NCBI RefSeq assembly: GCF_007830125.1 | Contig: NZ_VLLG01000002.1 | Location: 1,930,550 to 1,994,549 of the forward strand | Source: Chitinophaga japonensis | GTDB lineage: Bacteria > Bacteroidota > Bacteroidia > Chitinophagales > Chitinophagaceae | Length of the DNA stretch: 64,000 nt | Direction of reading: 5' to 3' | Shown here: positions 33,790-42,484 of the stretch, piece by piece | How the letters are laid out: every line of letters starts with the position of its first letter | How positions within the stretch are numbered: position 1 is the stretch's first letter | The notes under the pieces: model-generated | What the model saw: only the letters and a program-made list of their open reading frames with translations | Told to the model about the DNA's origin: nothing | Databases searched by the model: none | Program-made: the position numbers and the translations under genes

Positions 33790-35988
33790 ATGAGAAAATT
33801 TTTAATACTCTTATTCCTGGCGGCTTCTCAAGGTGGCTGGGTATATGCACAAAGCGCACAGCAGGTTGATATCCCTATCGGGCGACTGGGTTTTCACGAG
33901 AATATCGACAAGGAGCAGGCGGCTGCCGTGAAATTTGACGGCAAGGCCGATAATATGGTAAAAGTAGGCGATGACCAGACCATTAACCTGCAGGTGACCA
34001 ACGCTATTGTGAACCAGGTGGACGATATACAACTGGATATAGAACGGGACACGCTGCTGGACCACCGCCTGAAGGTGAAATACCTGTCCGGCCTGTATTC
34101 CATCCTGCATGATTACAACGGCAAACGCGCCTACCGCAAGATAGATCCCGCAGAGGCGCCGGCGCTGATAGCGGCTTACCGCGATATGATGAAGGCCGAT
34201 ATAAAAGGAGAAAGCATACTGCCGGTGGCCAGAACACTTTCTTTCGAGGCCGGCGAAAGGCTGATAGAAGTGTTTATGAACAACCCCGGCTACAAAGAGG
34301 CCAGGGGCGTGCTGTTTGCCAAATATGCCTTCAACAACCTGGAAACCGTGATGACGAAAATAGACGGTTACCTGGATTACCCGGAAACGGACTCCATCAT
34401 TGCCGCCGTGGCGCGCAAGTATCCCAACCAGGTGCTCACCTACGCCACCTCCTATACCCCCGTGGCGGGCGTGATCAAGCGGAACCCTGATCCCGTAGTG
34501 CAACTGATCGTGAGGATCGGCAGCTCCGGACAGTCCACCCGCATACTGCCCTTTATCGATGAGCTGATAGACGGCACCGTGACCATCGACTCCCTGGAGC
34601 GGGTGGTGAGCAGCGATTACCCTTACTTTAAGCAAATGGTAAAGACCTCCGTTGTGCTGCAGCGGAAAAAAAGCAACGGCGAGCAGCCCCTGGGGCTGAA
34701 GGCCATGATGGAAAACATGAAGGCCCGCTCCCTGCGCTATATCCGCGAAGTGAACGACCTGCACGAGGAGCCCAATAAAGTGCGTTTCCGCGTAGTAAAG
34801 GACTTTACGCCGGAAGAGCTGTACTACCTGATCGTGAACGGGCAGGAGGAGCTGTATACTTCCAGCTATACCAACCACGGCAACGACGGCCTGTACGACC
34901 AGATGATGGCGCGCATGAAGCCGCCCAAAGGCGACAGCCTGCTGCTGCTGGTGCACTTCGACCGTTTTAAGAAATTCATTGCCATGGCAGCCGGCTTTAA
35001 TACCCTGGACCACTTCCTGCGGTCCATGGCGCCGGAAAATGCCAATTACCTCATGAAGAAATATGTGAGCAGCCTGGAAAAAACGGAGGACCTGGAAGAT
35101 GCGGTGGATGTGGCCAATTCCTTTGGCAGCATACGTGATCCCAAGCTGCTGGAATTCCTGCGGGAAGAGGTACGGAAGAACTTTGCATTCGTATCCCGCA
35201 AGCACGACAAGCGCGGCATGGTGATATACGAGCTGCTGTCCAGCCTGTTTGACACAGAGTCCGGCCATGGCAACGACTCCTCCAAAGCCTCCGATATGGC
35301 CGCCAAACTGAAGCTGCCACCTATTAATTACGTGGACTTCAGCGGGCTGCTGAGCGACAGCGGCCGCATTTACCAGCAGGTGTTCTTTTATGGCGACAAG
35401 GACGGGCAGGAATCTTATGCCAGCTTTATGAGCAGCTTTGGCGGCGGCGACTGGCGGGTGAGCAAGGGACGCTACTGGACCACCATTACGTCCCTGAAGG
35501 GCCAGCCCATCACCATTTTTGCCAATCTGCCACTGGACGAGCCGGAAGATAAAACGGCCATTCAAAAGCTGGGCGAGTACCTGGATGAGAGGGACATACA
35601 TCCTACCGTGTTCATACACCGCGGGCACAGCTACCATGTGACCACCACCATGGACAACCTGCAGAGCTCCGCCAAGATAGTGGTGCTGGGCTCCTGCGGC
35701 GGCTATCACAACCTGGCCAAGGTGCTGGAAAAATCGCCGGACGCGCACATCATTTCCTCCAAGCAGGTAGGCACCCGCTTTGTGAACGAGCCGATCATTC
35801 GCACCCTGGAAGACGTGATCCGCAGCGGCAAGAATGTAGACTGGGTGGATATGTGGGCTAGCCTGGGTAAAAGGTTTTCCGGCGATGCCCGCAACAGGGA
35901 ACTGTTCAGCGACTATGTGCCGCCTCACAAAAACCTGGGCGCCATTTTCATCAAGGCGTACAAGCAGATCATGAAAGATGATAAATAA
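33790..35988 (+). CDS. Secreted protein of unknown family with a possible caspase-like His/Cys dyad
   Basis: I do not recognise a named family. Residues 1-20 form a signal peptide (LILLFLAASQGGWVYAQS). Residues 25-560 are mostly helical. The C-terminal part (about 560-732) alternates strands and helices: QPITIFANLP, then TVFIHRGHSYHV with His610 and His613, then AKIVVLGSCGGYHN with Cys636, then AHIISSKQVGTRFVNEPIIRT. A strand ending in HGH or RGH followed by a strand ending in SCGG is the arrangement of clan CD cysteine peptidases (caspase, gingipain, CHAT). The His-Cys spacing of 23-26 residues is shorter than usual, so this is a hypothesis. A heptad element starts two bases after its stop. 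Confidence 0.7.
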   Translation: MRKFLILLFLAASQGGWVYAQSAQQVDIPIGRLGFHENIDKEQAAAVKFDGKADNMVKVGDDQTINLQVTNAIVNQVDDIQLDIERDTLLDHRLKVKYLSGLYSILHDYNGKRAYRKIDPAEAPALIAAYRDMMKADIKGESILPVARTLSFEAGERLIEVFMNNPGYKEARGVLFAKYAFNNLETVMTKIDGYLDYPETDSIIAAVARKYPNQVLTYATSYTPVAGVIKRNPDPVVQLIVRIGSSGQSTRILPFIDELIDGTVTIDSLERVVSSDYPYFKQMVKTSVVLQRKKSNGEQPLGLKAMMENMKARSLRYIREVNDLHEEPNKVRFRVVKDFTPEELYYLIVNGQEELYTSSYTNHGNDGLYDQMMARMKPPKGDSLLLLVHFDRFKKFIAMAAGFNTLDHFLRSMAPENANYLMKKYVSSLEKTEDLEDAVDVANSFGSIRDPKLLEFLREEVRKNFAFVSRKHDKRGMVIYELLSSLFDTESGHGNDSSKASDMAAKLKLPPINYVDFSGLLSDSGRIYQQVFFYGDKDGQESYASFMSSFGGGDWRVSKGRYWTTITSLKGQPITIFANLPLDEPEDKTAIQKLGEYLDERDIHPTVFIHRGHSYHVTTTMDNLQSSAKIVVLGSCGGYHNLAKVLEKSPDAHIISSKQVGTRFVNEPIIRTLEDVIRSGKNVDWVDMWASLGKRFSGDARNRELFSDYVPPHKNLGAIFIKAYKQIMKDDK

Positions 35989-35990
35989 AT

Positions 35991-36130
35991 AAAATTCCAA
36001 ATCCCAAATTCCAAATCCCAAACAGGGAATAGGTCATTCGCTTCGTATCAAGACAACTTGCTTCAGGTGTAACACCGTCCCCATCTGGAATTTGGAATTT
36101 GGGATTTGGAATTTTCCCTTTTTGGAATTT
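35991..36130. repeat. Heptad inverted-repeat element (AAATYCC word), near-perfect arms
   Basis: The left arm is AAATTCC, AAATCCC, AAATTCC, AAATCCC (35992-36019). Bases 35991-36019 pair with 36087-36115 at 28 of 29 positions around a 67-nt core. A further GGAATTT unit lies at 36123-36129. The element starts two bases after one stop codon and ends 13 bases before the next start codon. Confidence 0.92.
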
Positions 36131-36143
36131 ACCTTTAGGGTAT

Positions 36144-37892
36144 ATGCGGATTTTTGACTTCAGCTTGTTGCGGCGCCTCTTCTCCTTTGCCACTCCTTAT
36201 AAAGGCTCCCTTTACATATCTATGGTGCTTACCATTGTGCTGGCCGTATTATCCCCTTTGCGCCCCTACCTGATACAGGTTACCGTGGATAAATACATTT
36301 CCAGCCAGTGGATGCGTATGCTGGTCACCATCACGCTGGTGCAGATAGGCGTGCTGCTGCTGGAATCCGTGGTGCGCTTTACCTTCTCCTACCTTACCAA
36401 CTGGCTGGGACAGTCCGTGATAAAAGACCTGCGGGTGGCCGTATACAGGAAAATTGTGAAGCTGAACCTTTCCTTTTTTGACAGGACTCCCATTGGTACG
36501 CTTACCACCCGTACCATCAACGATATTGAAGCCATCAATGATGTTTTTTCCGAAGGCATTATTTCCATTGTGGCAGACCTGCTGATGATTGTGGCCATAC
36601 TGGTAGTGATGTTCGTGGAAGATTGGCGGCTTACGCTGATCAGCCTGTCGCCCTTCCCGGTGCTGATCATCGCCACCTGGATGTTCAAGGAAAGCGTGAA
36701 CAAATCCTTCCACCGCGTGAGAAATGCCGTAGCGGCGCTGAACGCCTTTGTGCAGGAGCACATCACCGGTATGGTGGTGGTGCAGGCTTTTTCCGCGGAA
36801 AAAAGGGAGTACGCCCGCTTCCGGCAGATCAACAAGGACCACCGCCAGGCCAACATAGACGCCATTTTCGCCTACTCCGTGTTTTACCCGGTAGTGGAAA
36901 TTATCCTGGCTATTTCCCTGGGCCTTATGGTATGGTGGGGCGCCAATAAGGTGCTGAGCTATGAAGTAACGCAGGGCGTGATGATCGCCTTCATCATGTA
37001 CCTGAACCTGTTATTCCGCCCCCTACGCATCCTGGCCGATAAGTTCAATACCCTGCAAATGGGCCTGGTGGCAGGCGAGCGGGTATTCCGCATACTGGAC
37101 AGCGGGGATCACATCGCGGATAGCGGGCAGCAGCCAGCCATTGCCGTGCGGGGCGAGATCACCTTTGATCATGTATACTTTGCCTATACGGAGGACCGCT
37201 ATGTGCTGAAGGATATTTCCTTCCATGCCAACCCCGGTGAGACCATTGCCATTGTAGGCCACACCGGCTCCGGCAAAACCACCATCATCAGCATCCTCAA
37301 CCGCCTGTACGAAATACAGCAAGGCCACATAAAAATAGACGGCATAGACATCAATGACTATACCCTGGCAGGGCTGCGCAGCAAAATAGGCGTGGTGCTG
37401 CAGGATGTATTCCTGTTTTCCGGCTCTATTTACGAAAATATCACCCTGCGCAATCCGGCCATCAGCCGGGAGCGGGTAGAGCAGGCCGCCCGCCTCATCG
37501 GCATGCATGAATTCATTATGCAACTGCCGGGAGGGTACGACTACCAGGTAATGGAAAGAGGCAGCACCCTGTCCCTGGGCCAGCGGCAATTGATCTCCTT
37601 TGTGCGCGCGCTGTTGTACGATCCCTCCATCCTGATACTGGACGAAGCCACCTCTTCCGTGGATACGGAGTCTGAAATGCTGATACAGCAGGCCATTGAC
37701 AAGCTCATTGCCGGCCGTACCGCCATTGTGATCGCCCACCGCCTCAGCACCATCAGCAAAGCCAGCAAGATCATTGTGCTGGACAAAGGCGAAATACGCG
37801 AAATGGGCACCCATGAAGAGCTGCTGAAGCTGGGCGGCTTCTATTACAAGCTGCACAGCATGCAGTTCAAGAAAGCGGTAAATACCCCTTAA
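36144..37892 (+). CDS. MsbA-like ABC exporter (fused permease and ATPase)
   Basis: I chose the ATG at 36144 (MRIFDFSLL); an earlier in-frame ATG at 36099 translates the heptad repeat. Residues 1-310 form an ABC type-1 exporter membrane domain with six helices and the coupling segment FFDRTPIGTLTTRTINDIEAI. Residues 330-580 form the ATPase: Walker A GHTGSGKTTI, Q-loop VLQDVFLFSGSI, signature STLSLGQRQLISFVRA, Walker B ILILDEATSSVD and switch His IAHRLSTI. At 583 residues it is a homodimer-type half transporter. Lipid or drug export is the usual role; the substrate is unknown. It lies just upstream of the ATP synthase operon without obvious coupling. Confidence 0.92.
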   Translation: MRIFDFSLLRRLFSFATPYKGSLYISMVLTIVLAVLSPLRPYLIQVTVDKYISSQWMRMLVTITLVQIGVLLLESVVRFTFSYLTNWLGQSVIKDLRVAVYRKIVKLNLSFFDRTPIGTLTTRTINDIEAINDVFSEGIISIVADLLMIVAILVVMFVEDWRLTLISLSPFPVLIIATWMFKESVNKSFHRVRNAVAALNAFVQEHITGMVVVQAFSAEKREYARFRQINKDHRQANIDAIFAYSVFYPVVEIILAISLGLMVWWGANKVLSYEVTQGVMIAFIMYLNLLFRPLRILADKFNTLQMGLVAGERVFRILDSGDHIADSGQQPAIAVRGEITFDHVYFAYTEDRYVLKDISFHANPGETIAIVGHTGSGKTTIISILNRLYEIQQGHIKIDGIDINDYTLAGLRSKIGVVLQDVFLFSGSIYENITLRNPAISRERVEQAARLIGMHEFIMQLPGGYDYQVMERGSTLSLGQRQLISFVRALLYDPSILILDEATSSVDTESEMLIQQAIDKLIAGRTAIVIAHRLSTISKASKIIVLDKGEIREMGTHEELLKLGGFYYKLHSMQFKKAVNTP

Positions 37893-37968
37893 ATCCTTGT
37901 CCATTAAGCCATTGCCGGGCCTGTACCCGTTTTTTTGCAAACCATTCTCTTTTTGAGATAAAATCGGT

Positions 37969-37976
37969 TATCTTTG
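37969..37976 (+). promoter_or_regulatory. -7 box of the ATP synthase operon
   Basis: TATCTTTG matches TAnnTTTG exactly and ends 18 bp before the GTG at 37995. It overlaps a TTG (37974) that would otherwise give the longest atpB reading frame, so that TTG lies upstream of the likely transcription start. Confidence 0.6.
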
Positions 37977-37994
37977 CGCAAAATTTCAGAAACG

Positions 37995-39167
37995 GTGATT
38001 TCCTGCAATCTGTTCAAACATAGTCTGATAGCGCTGTTAGTGGCCCTTAGCACATTTGGAGTTAGTTCATTTGCCCATGCACAAACCCATGAAGAAGCAG
38101 CGCATGCCGGTGCACAGCATGAACATGCCGCTGCTGGCCATGAAGCGCAGGAAGAAAAGAAAGGTTTCGACGCCAAAGAAGTGATCCTGGGCCACGTAAA
38201 GGACGCCCATGACTGGCACCTGATGGATATCGGAGAAACGGCCGTTACCCTGCCGTTGCCCGTGATCATTTACAACCCGGAGCGCGGCCTGTCTGCATTC
38301 TCCTCTTCCCGGTTCCACCACGGCCATGCCTCCTATGATGGCTACCGCCTGGTGGATGCCCACTACCTGCATGAGAAAGGCCTGGACCCTAAAGTATACC
38401 AGGAAGGTAAGATCATAGCGGTAGACGCCAACGACATGCCCACCGGCGAAGAGATCTACGACTTTTCCATTACCAAGAACATCACTTCCATGATAGTGGC
38501 CGCCATCCTGCTGATAGTGCTGATGCTGAATGTAGCCAAAGCCTACAAAACGCGCGGTTCCAAGCAGGCGCCCAAAGGCTTCCAGAGCCTGATAGAGCCG
38601 GTGATCATCTTTATGCGCGACGAAGTGGTGAAACCCAATATCCCCGGCAAGCATTATGAAAGGTATGTGCCTTTTATACTGACCATATTTTTCTTTATCC
38701 TGATCAACAACCTGCTGGGGCTGCTGCCCGGCTCTGCCAACGTAACCGGCAACCTGGCCGTTACCGCAGCGCTGGCCATCATCAGCTTTATAGCCATCCT
38801 GTTCAGCTCCAACAAGCACTTCTGGGGACATATCTTTAACCCCCCCGTGCCACTGGGCGTAAAGTTCATCCTGGCGCCGGTAGAGCTGATAGGTGTGTTT
38901 ACCAAGCCTATTTCCCTGATGATCAGGTTGTTTGCCAACATCCTGGCAGGGCACATTATTATATTGAGTATTATTTCGCTGGTGTTTATATTTGGTTCCC
39001 TGAATAAAGTGGCCGGTTACGGATTCCTGCCCATTACCATTGCCTTCAACATCGTGATGATGTTGCTGGAGCTGCTGGTGGCCTTTATCCAGGCGTTTAT
39101 CTTTGCCAATCTTACCGCCGTATTTATCGGGCAGGCCATGGAAGGCGGGCATGACGAGCACCACTAA
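37995..39167 (+). CDS. atpB: ATP synthase F0 subunit a
   Basis: Subunit a forms the proton half-channels of F0. I chose the GTG at 37995 because the only upstream start (TTG 37974) overlaps the -7 box; no in-frame ATG precedes the conserved region. The N-terminus is a signal peptide (SLIALLVALSTFGVSSFAHAQ) and about 140 residues of His- and Glu-rich exported domain, an extension typical of Bacteroidota. The membrane part holds the essential Arg in ISLMIRLFANILAGH and the closing LLVAFIQAFIFANLTAVFIG. Length is about 390 residues, longer than the roughly 270 of E. coli. It is first in the atpB-E-F-H-A operon. Confidence 0.94.
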   Translation: MISCNLFKHSLIALLVALSTFGVSSFAHAQTHEEAAHAGAQHEHAAAGHEAQEEKKGFDAKEVILGHVKDAHDWHLMDIGETAVTLPLPVIIYNPERGLSAFSSSRFHHGHASYDGYRLVDAHYLHEKGLDPKVYQEGKIIAVDANDMPTGEEIYDFSITKNITSMIVAAILLIVLMLNVAKAYKTRGSKQAPKGFQSLIEPVIIFMRDEVVKPNIPGKHYERYVPFILTIFFFILINNLLGLLPGSANVTGNLAVTAALAIISFIAILFSSNKHFWGHIFNPPVPLGVKFILAPVELIGVFTKPISLMIRLFANILAGHIIILSIISLVFIFGSLNKVAGYGFLPITIAFNIVMMLLELLVAFIQAFIFANLTAVFIGQAMEGGHDEHH

Positions 39168-39216
39168 GCACTATTATTACGACAGACATTTATTACTTAA
39201 ACACATATATATTTAA

Positions 39217-39477
<261 letters not shown>

Positions 39478-39487
39478 GACAAAACTT

Positions 39488-39526
39488 ATTACTGCATCCG
39501 GCGCACAGGGCAAAGGATGCAGTAAT
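39488..39526 (+). promoter_or_regulatory. Perfect 12-bp hairpin between atpE and atpF
   Basis: ATTACTGCATCC (39488-39499) pairs perfectly with GGATGCAGTAAT (39515-39526) around a 15-nt loop, starting ten bases after the atpE stop codon. There is no T-run. It may stabilise the upstream mRNA or partly block transcription, favouring subunit c over the subunits encoded downstream. Confidence 0.75.
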
Positions 39527-39564
39527 GCTATTAAATCAATGCGAACCAATATAAATTCTGAAAC

Positions 39565-40059
39565 ATGGACCTGTTACAGCCCGCTTTAGGCTTGTTTACC
39601 ATTTCGTTTTTAATTTTCATTATTGTTTTCCTCATCCTGAAGAAATTTGCCTGGAAACCCATTCTTTCCACCCTGAAGGAAAGGGAAACCTCCATTGCAG
39701 ACTCCATTGCTGCAGCGGAAAGGGTGAAGGAAGAAATGGCGCAGATGAAGGCAGAGCATGAGCATGTGCTGGCAGAAGCCAAGGCCGAGAGAAGCAAGAT
39801 CCTGAAGGAAGCGAAAGAAGCCAAGGACCAGATCATCAGCGAAGCCAAAACGCAGGCGCAGGCAGAGGCCAAAAAGATCATCAACGAAGCCTACACGGCT
39901 ATTGAGAACCAGAAAATGGCGGCTCTTACCGACGTGAAGAACCAGGTAGGCAGCCTGGTGATAGAAGTTGCGGAGAAAGTGCTGCGCAAGGAACTGTCCG
40001 ACAAAGCCGCGCAGGAACAGTACATTAAACAACAGGCAGAAAGCATTAAATTAAATTAA
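39565..40059 (+). CDS. atpF: ATP synthase F0 subunit b
   Basis: Subunit b is the peripheral stalk that holds F1 to F0. One N-terminal membrane helix (about residues 8-27, GLFTISFLIFIIVFLIL) is followed by a long charged coiled coil with an 11-residue-like periodic pattern of Ala and Glu/Lys. The length of 164 residues is normal. Family marks include KKFAWKPIL after the membrane helix. An octad inverted repeat begins just after its stop codon and separates it from atpH. Confidence 0.95.
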   Translation: MDLLQPALGLFTISFLIFIIVFLILKKFAWKPILSTLKERETSIADSIAAAERVKEEMAQMKAEHEHVLAEAKAERSKILKEAKEAKDQIISEAKTQAQAEAKKIINEAYTAIENQKMAALTDVKNQVGSLVIEVAEKVLRKELSDKAAQEQYIKQQAESIKLN

Positions 40060-40063
40060 TTAA

Positions 40064-40136
40064 TATGCGGATGTGCAAATGTGCAAATGCCGGATCATCT
40101 GCACATTTGCATATCTGCACATTCGCACATTATTAG
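40064..40136. repeat. Octad inverted-repeat element (ATGTGCAA word) between atpF and atpH
   Basis: The left arm repeats ATGTGCAA with an 8-bp period (40071-40088). The right arm (40097-40130) holds four complementary octads. Bases 40072-40088 pair with 40097-40113 at 15 of 17 positions around an 8-nt loop. The element fills the 80-bp gap: it begins about four bases after the atpF stop and ends three bases before the atpH ATG. Confidence 0.85.
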
Positions 40137-40139
40137 AAC

Positions 40140-40700
40140 ATGCAAAATCCCCGTCTCGCATCCCGGTATGCAAAATCTTTAGTGGATCTGGCCTCCGAAA
40201 AAGGCCAACTGGAAGCGGTGCGCGCAGATATGCTGGTGCTGCAGCAGATCATTCGAGGCAGCCGCGATGTGGCGAATTTGCTGAAGAGCCCCATTATTAA
40301 ACCGGATAAAAAACAAAAAATACTCTCCGCCATCCTTGAAGGCAAGGTAAGCGACCTTACCAGCGCCTTTATCCGCCTGCTGGTAGCCAAGAACCGCGAG
40401 AGCAGCCTGGCAGAGATCACAACCGAATTTGCCCGGCAGTACAACCAGTTGAAAAATATCAGCAAGGTGAAGATCACCACTGCTATTCCGCTGGACAACG
40501 CCATCCTGGGCGCTATCAAACAGAAGGTGGAAGCAGGTACTGATAAGACCATAGAGATGGAGACGGTAGTGGAGCCGGACCTGATAGGTGGTTTTGTGCT
40601 GGAAACAGAAGACCGGCTGTACGACGCTTCTGTGCTGCGTGACCTGAAAGACATCAAGAAGCAGTTCACACAAAACATTTACACACCTAATATCAAATAA
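40140..40700 (+). CDS. atpH: ATP synthase F1 subunit delta
   Basis: Subunit delta (OSCP homologue) links the peripheral stalk to the alpha subunits. The N-terminal helical bundle starts RLASRYAKSLVDLASEKGQL, a common family opening. The C-terminal domain has the conserved EPDLIGGFVLETEDRLYDASV. At 186 residues it is full length. The atpA gene follows after 28 bp. The ATG is preceded by the right arm of the octad repeat, which may lower its translation or transcription. Confidence 0.95.
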   Translation: MQNPRLASRYAKSLVDLASEKGQLEAVRADMLVLQQIIRGSRDVANLLKSPIIKPDKKQKILSAILEGKVSDLTSAFIRLLVAKNRESSLAEITTEFARQYNQLKNISKVKITTAIPLDNAILGAIKQKVEAGTDKTIEMETVVEPDLIGGFVLETEDRLYDASVLRDLKDIKKQFTQNIYTPNIK

Positions 40701-40728
40701 GCAATTACCCTTTTAAAAAAGCATAATT

Positions 40729-42306
40729 ATGGTTGAGATAAAACCTGATGAAATTTCGGCGATATTGCGCCAGCAATTAAGCAACTTCAATGCTGCTGCC
40801 GACCTGGAAGAGGTGGGTACGGTGTTGCAGGTGGGCGACGGTATTGCCCGTATATATGGATTGAACAATGTGCGTTACGGTGAGCTGGTGGAGTTTGAGA
40901 ATGGCGTAAAGGCCATCGCCCTGAACCTGGAGGAAGATAACGTGGGCGTGGTGCTGATGGGCGAATACTCCGAAATAAAAGAGGGAAATAAAGTACGCCG
41001 TACCGGCCGTATCGCTTCCATTAACGTGGGCGAGGGGCTGGTAGGCCGTGTAGTGAATACCCTGGGCGAACCGATTGACGGTAAAGGCCCTATCAGCGGT
41101 GAATTATACGAAATGCCGCTGGAGCGTAAAGCCCCCGGCGTTATTTACCGCGAGCCGGTAAAGGAGCCGCTGCAAACCGGTATCAAGGCTATTGACGCCA
41201 TGATCCCCGTAGGCCGCGGACAGCGTGAGTTGGTGATCGGCGACCGCCAGACCGGTAAGACCGCTATCTGTATAGATACCATCATCAATCAGAAAGAATT
41301 TTATGACGCAGGCAAGCCTGTGTACTGCATATACGTAGCCATCGGGCAGAAAGCCTCCACCATTGCAGGTGTGATGAAAACCCTGCAGGACAACGGCGCT
41401 ATGGCGTATACCACCATCGTGGCCGCCTCTGCTTCCGAACCGGCTCCCCTGCAGTTCTACGCACCGTTTGCCGGCGCCGCCATCGGTGAATTCTTCCGCG
41501 ACACCGGCCGTCCCGCACTGATCATCTACGATGACCTATCCAAACAGGCCGTAGCCTACCGCGAGGTGTCCCTGCTGCTGCGCCGTCCTCCCGGCCGTGA
41601 GGCTTACCCGGGTGACGTGTTCTACCTGCACAGCCGCCTGCTGGAACGTGCCGCCAAGATCATTGCCAAAGACGAAATTGCCCAGCAGATGAACGACCTG
41701 CCGGAATCCATCAAACACCTGGTAAAAGGCGGCGGCTCCCTGACGGCCCTGCCCATTATCGAGACCCAGGCCGGCGACGTGTCCGCTTATATCCCCACGA
41801 ACGTGATCTCCATCACCGACGGACAGATATTCCTGGAGTCCAACCTGTTCAACGCCGGTATCCGTCCTGCTATTAACGTGGGTATCTCCGTAAGCCGCGT
41901 AGGTGGTAATGCGCAGATCAAATCCATGAAGAAAGTGGCCGGTACCCTGAAGCTGGACCAGGCCCAGTACCGCGAAATGGAGGCCTTCTCCAAATTCGGC
42001 GGCGACCTGGATGCTGCCACCAAGGCCGTACTGGACAAAGGTGCGCGCAACGTGGAGATCCTGAAACAGGCCCAGTTCAGCCCCTATGCGGTGGAAAAAC
42101 AGGTAGCGATCATCTACCTGGGTACCCAGGGCCTGCTGCGCGAAGTGCCGGTAAAGAATGTGAAAGCATTTGAAGAAGCCTTCCTGCATGAAATGGAAGT
42201 GCGCCTGCCCGAAGTGTTGGCCGATTTCAAGAAAGGCGCCCTGCCTGAAGAAGGCATCAGGAAAATGGTGACGCTGGCTAATGAACTGAAGCCGAGGTTT
42301 GCATAA
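40729..42306 (+). CDS. atpA: ATP synthase F1 subunit alpha
   Basis: Alpha subunits form the non-catalytic nucleotide sites of the F1 hexamer. The Walker A motif is [10 protein letters not shown] (171-180, Lys177). The family signature [14 protein letters not shown] is present, together with the Arg-finger region near [16 protein letters not shown]. The length of 525 residues is normal. The gene is followed 30 bp later by a strong terminator; atpG, which commonly follows atpA, is absent. The beta, gamma and epsilon subunits must be encoded elsewhere. Confidence 0.98.
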   Translation: MVEIKPDEISAILRQQLSNFNAAADLEEVGTVLQVGDGIARIYGLNNVRYGELVEFENGVKAIALNLEEDNVGVVLMGEYSEIKEGNKVRRTGRIASINVGEGLVGRVVNTLGEPIDGKGPISGELYEMPLERKAPGVIYREPVKEPLQTGIKAIDAMIPVGRGQRELVIGDRQTGKTAICIDTIINQKEFYDAGKPVYCIYVAIGQKASTIAGVMKTLQDNGAMAYTTIVAASASEPAPLQFYAPFAGAAIGEFFRDTGRPALIIYDDLSKQAVAYREVSLLLRRPPGREAYPGDVFYLHSRLLERAAKIIAKDEIAQQMNDLPESIKHLVKGGGSLTALPIIETQAGDVSAYIPTNVISITDGQIFLESNLFNAGIRPAINVGISVSRVGGNAQIKSMKKVAGTLKLDQAQYREMEAFSKFGGDLDAATKAVLDKGARNVEILKQAQFSPYAVEKQVAIIYLGTQGLLREVPVKNVKAFEEAFLHEMEVRLPEVLADFKKGALPEEGIRKMVTLANELKPRFA

Positions 42307-42335
42307 GTATAGCATGTGATTAATGAGTATAGCAG

Positions 42336-42358
42336 GGTCCCGGTCATTGACCGGGACC
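42336..42358 (+). terminator. Intrinsic terminator of the ATP synthase operon
   Basis: GGTCCCGGTCA (42336-42346) and TGACCGGGACC (42348-42358) are a perfect inverted repeat with a one-base spacer (in practice a 3-nt loop), followed by TTCTTTATT. Confidence 0.88.
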
Positions 42359-42420
42359 TTCTTTATTCCACCGCGCTTTTCCCCGCTTTTACCGGAACTT
42401 TCCCCCCACTTGACAGGTTT

Positions 42421-42452
42421 GTTTACTTTGTAGTTTGGTTTATAAAGTAAAC
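42421..42452. promoter_or_regulatory. Palindromic operator candidate upstream of the TonB receptor gene
   Basis: GTTTACTTTGTA (42421-42432) and TATAAAGTAAAC (42441-42452) are inverted repeats with one mismatch and an 8-bp spacer. They end 32 bp before the receptor start and overlap promoter-like TTTG words (TAGTTTG, TACTTTG). The symmetry suits a dimeric winged-helix regulator; one is encoded three genes downstream. Confidence 0.6.
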
Positions 42453-42484
42453 TAAATTAGTTTTGATGCAAATCCCGACCCAAC

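Noticed and set aside
33811..36021. 736-codon open frame antisense to the secreted protein gene
   Set aside because: It has the same His/Gln/Val-rich shadow composition and no signal peptide or motif, while the plus-strand frame has a signal peptide, a promoter box and structured sequence.
36099..36143. Upstream ATG extending the ABC exporter
   Set aside because: The extra residues (MGFGIFPFWNLPLGY) are translated heptad repeat, not conserved protein.
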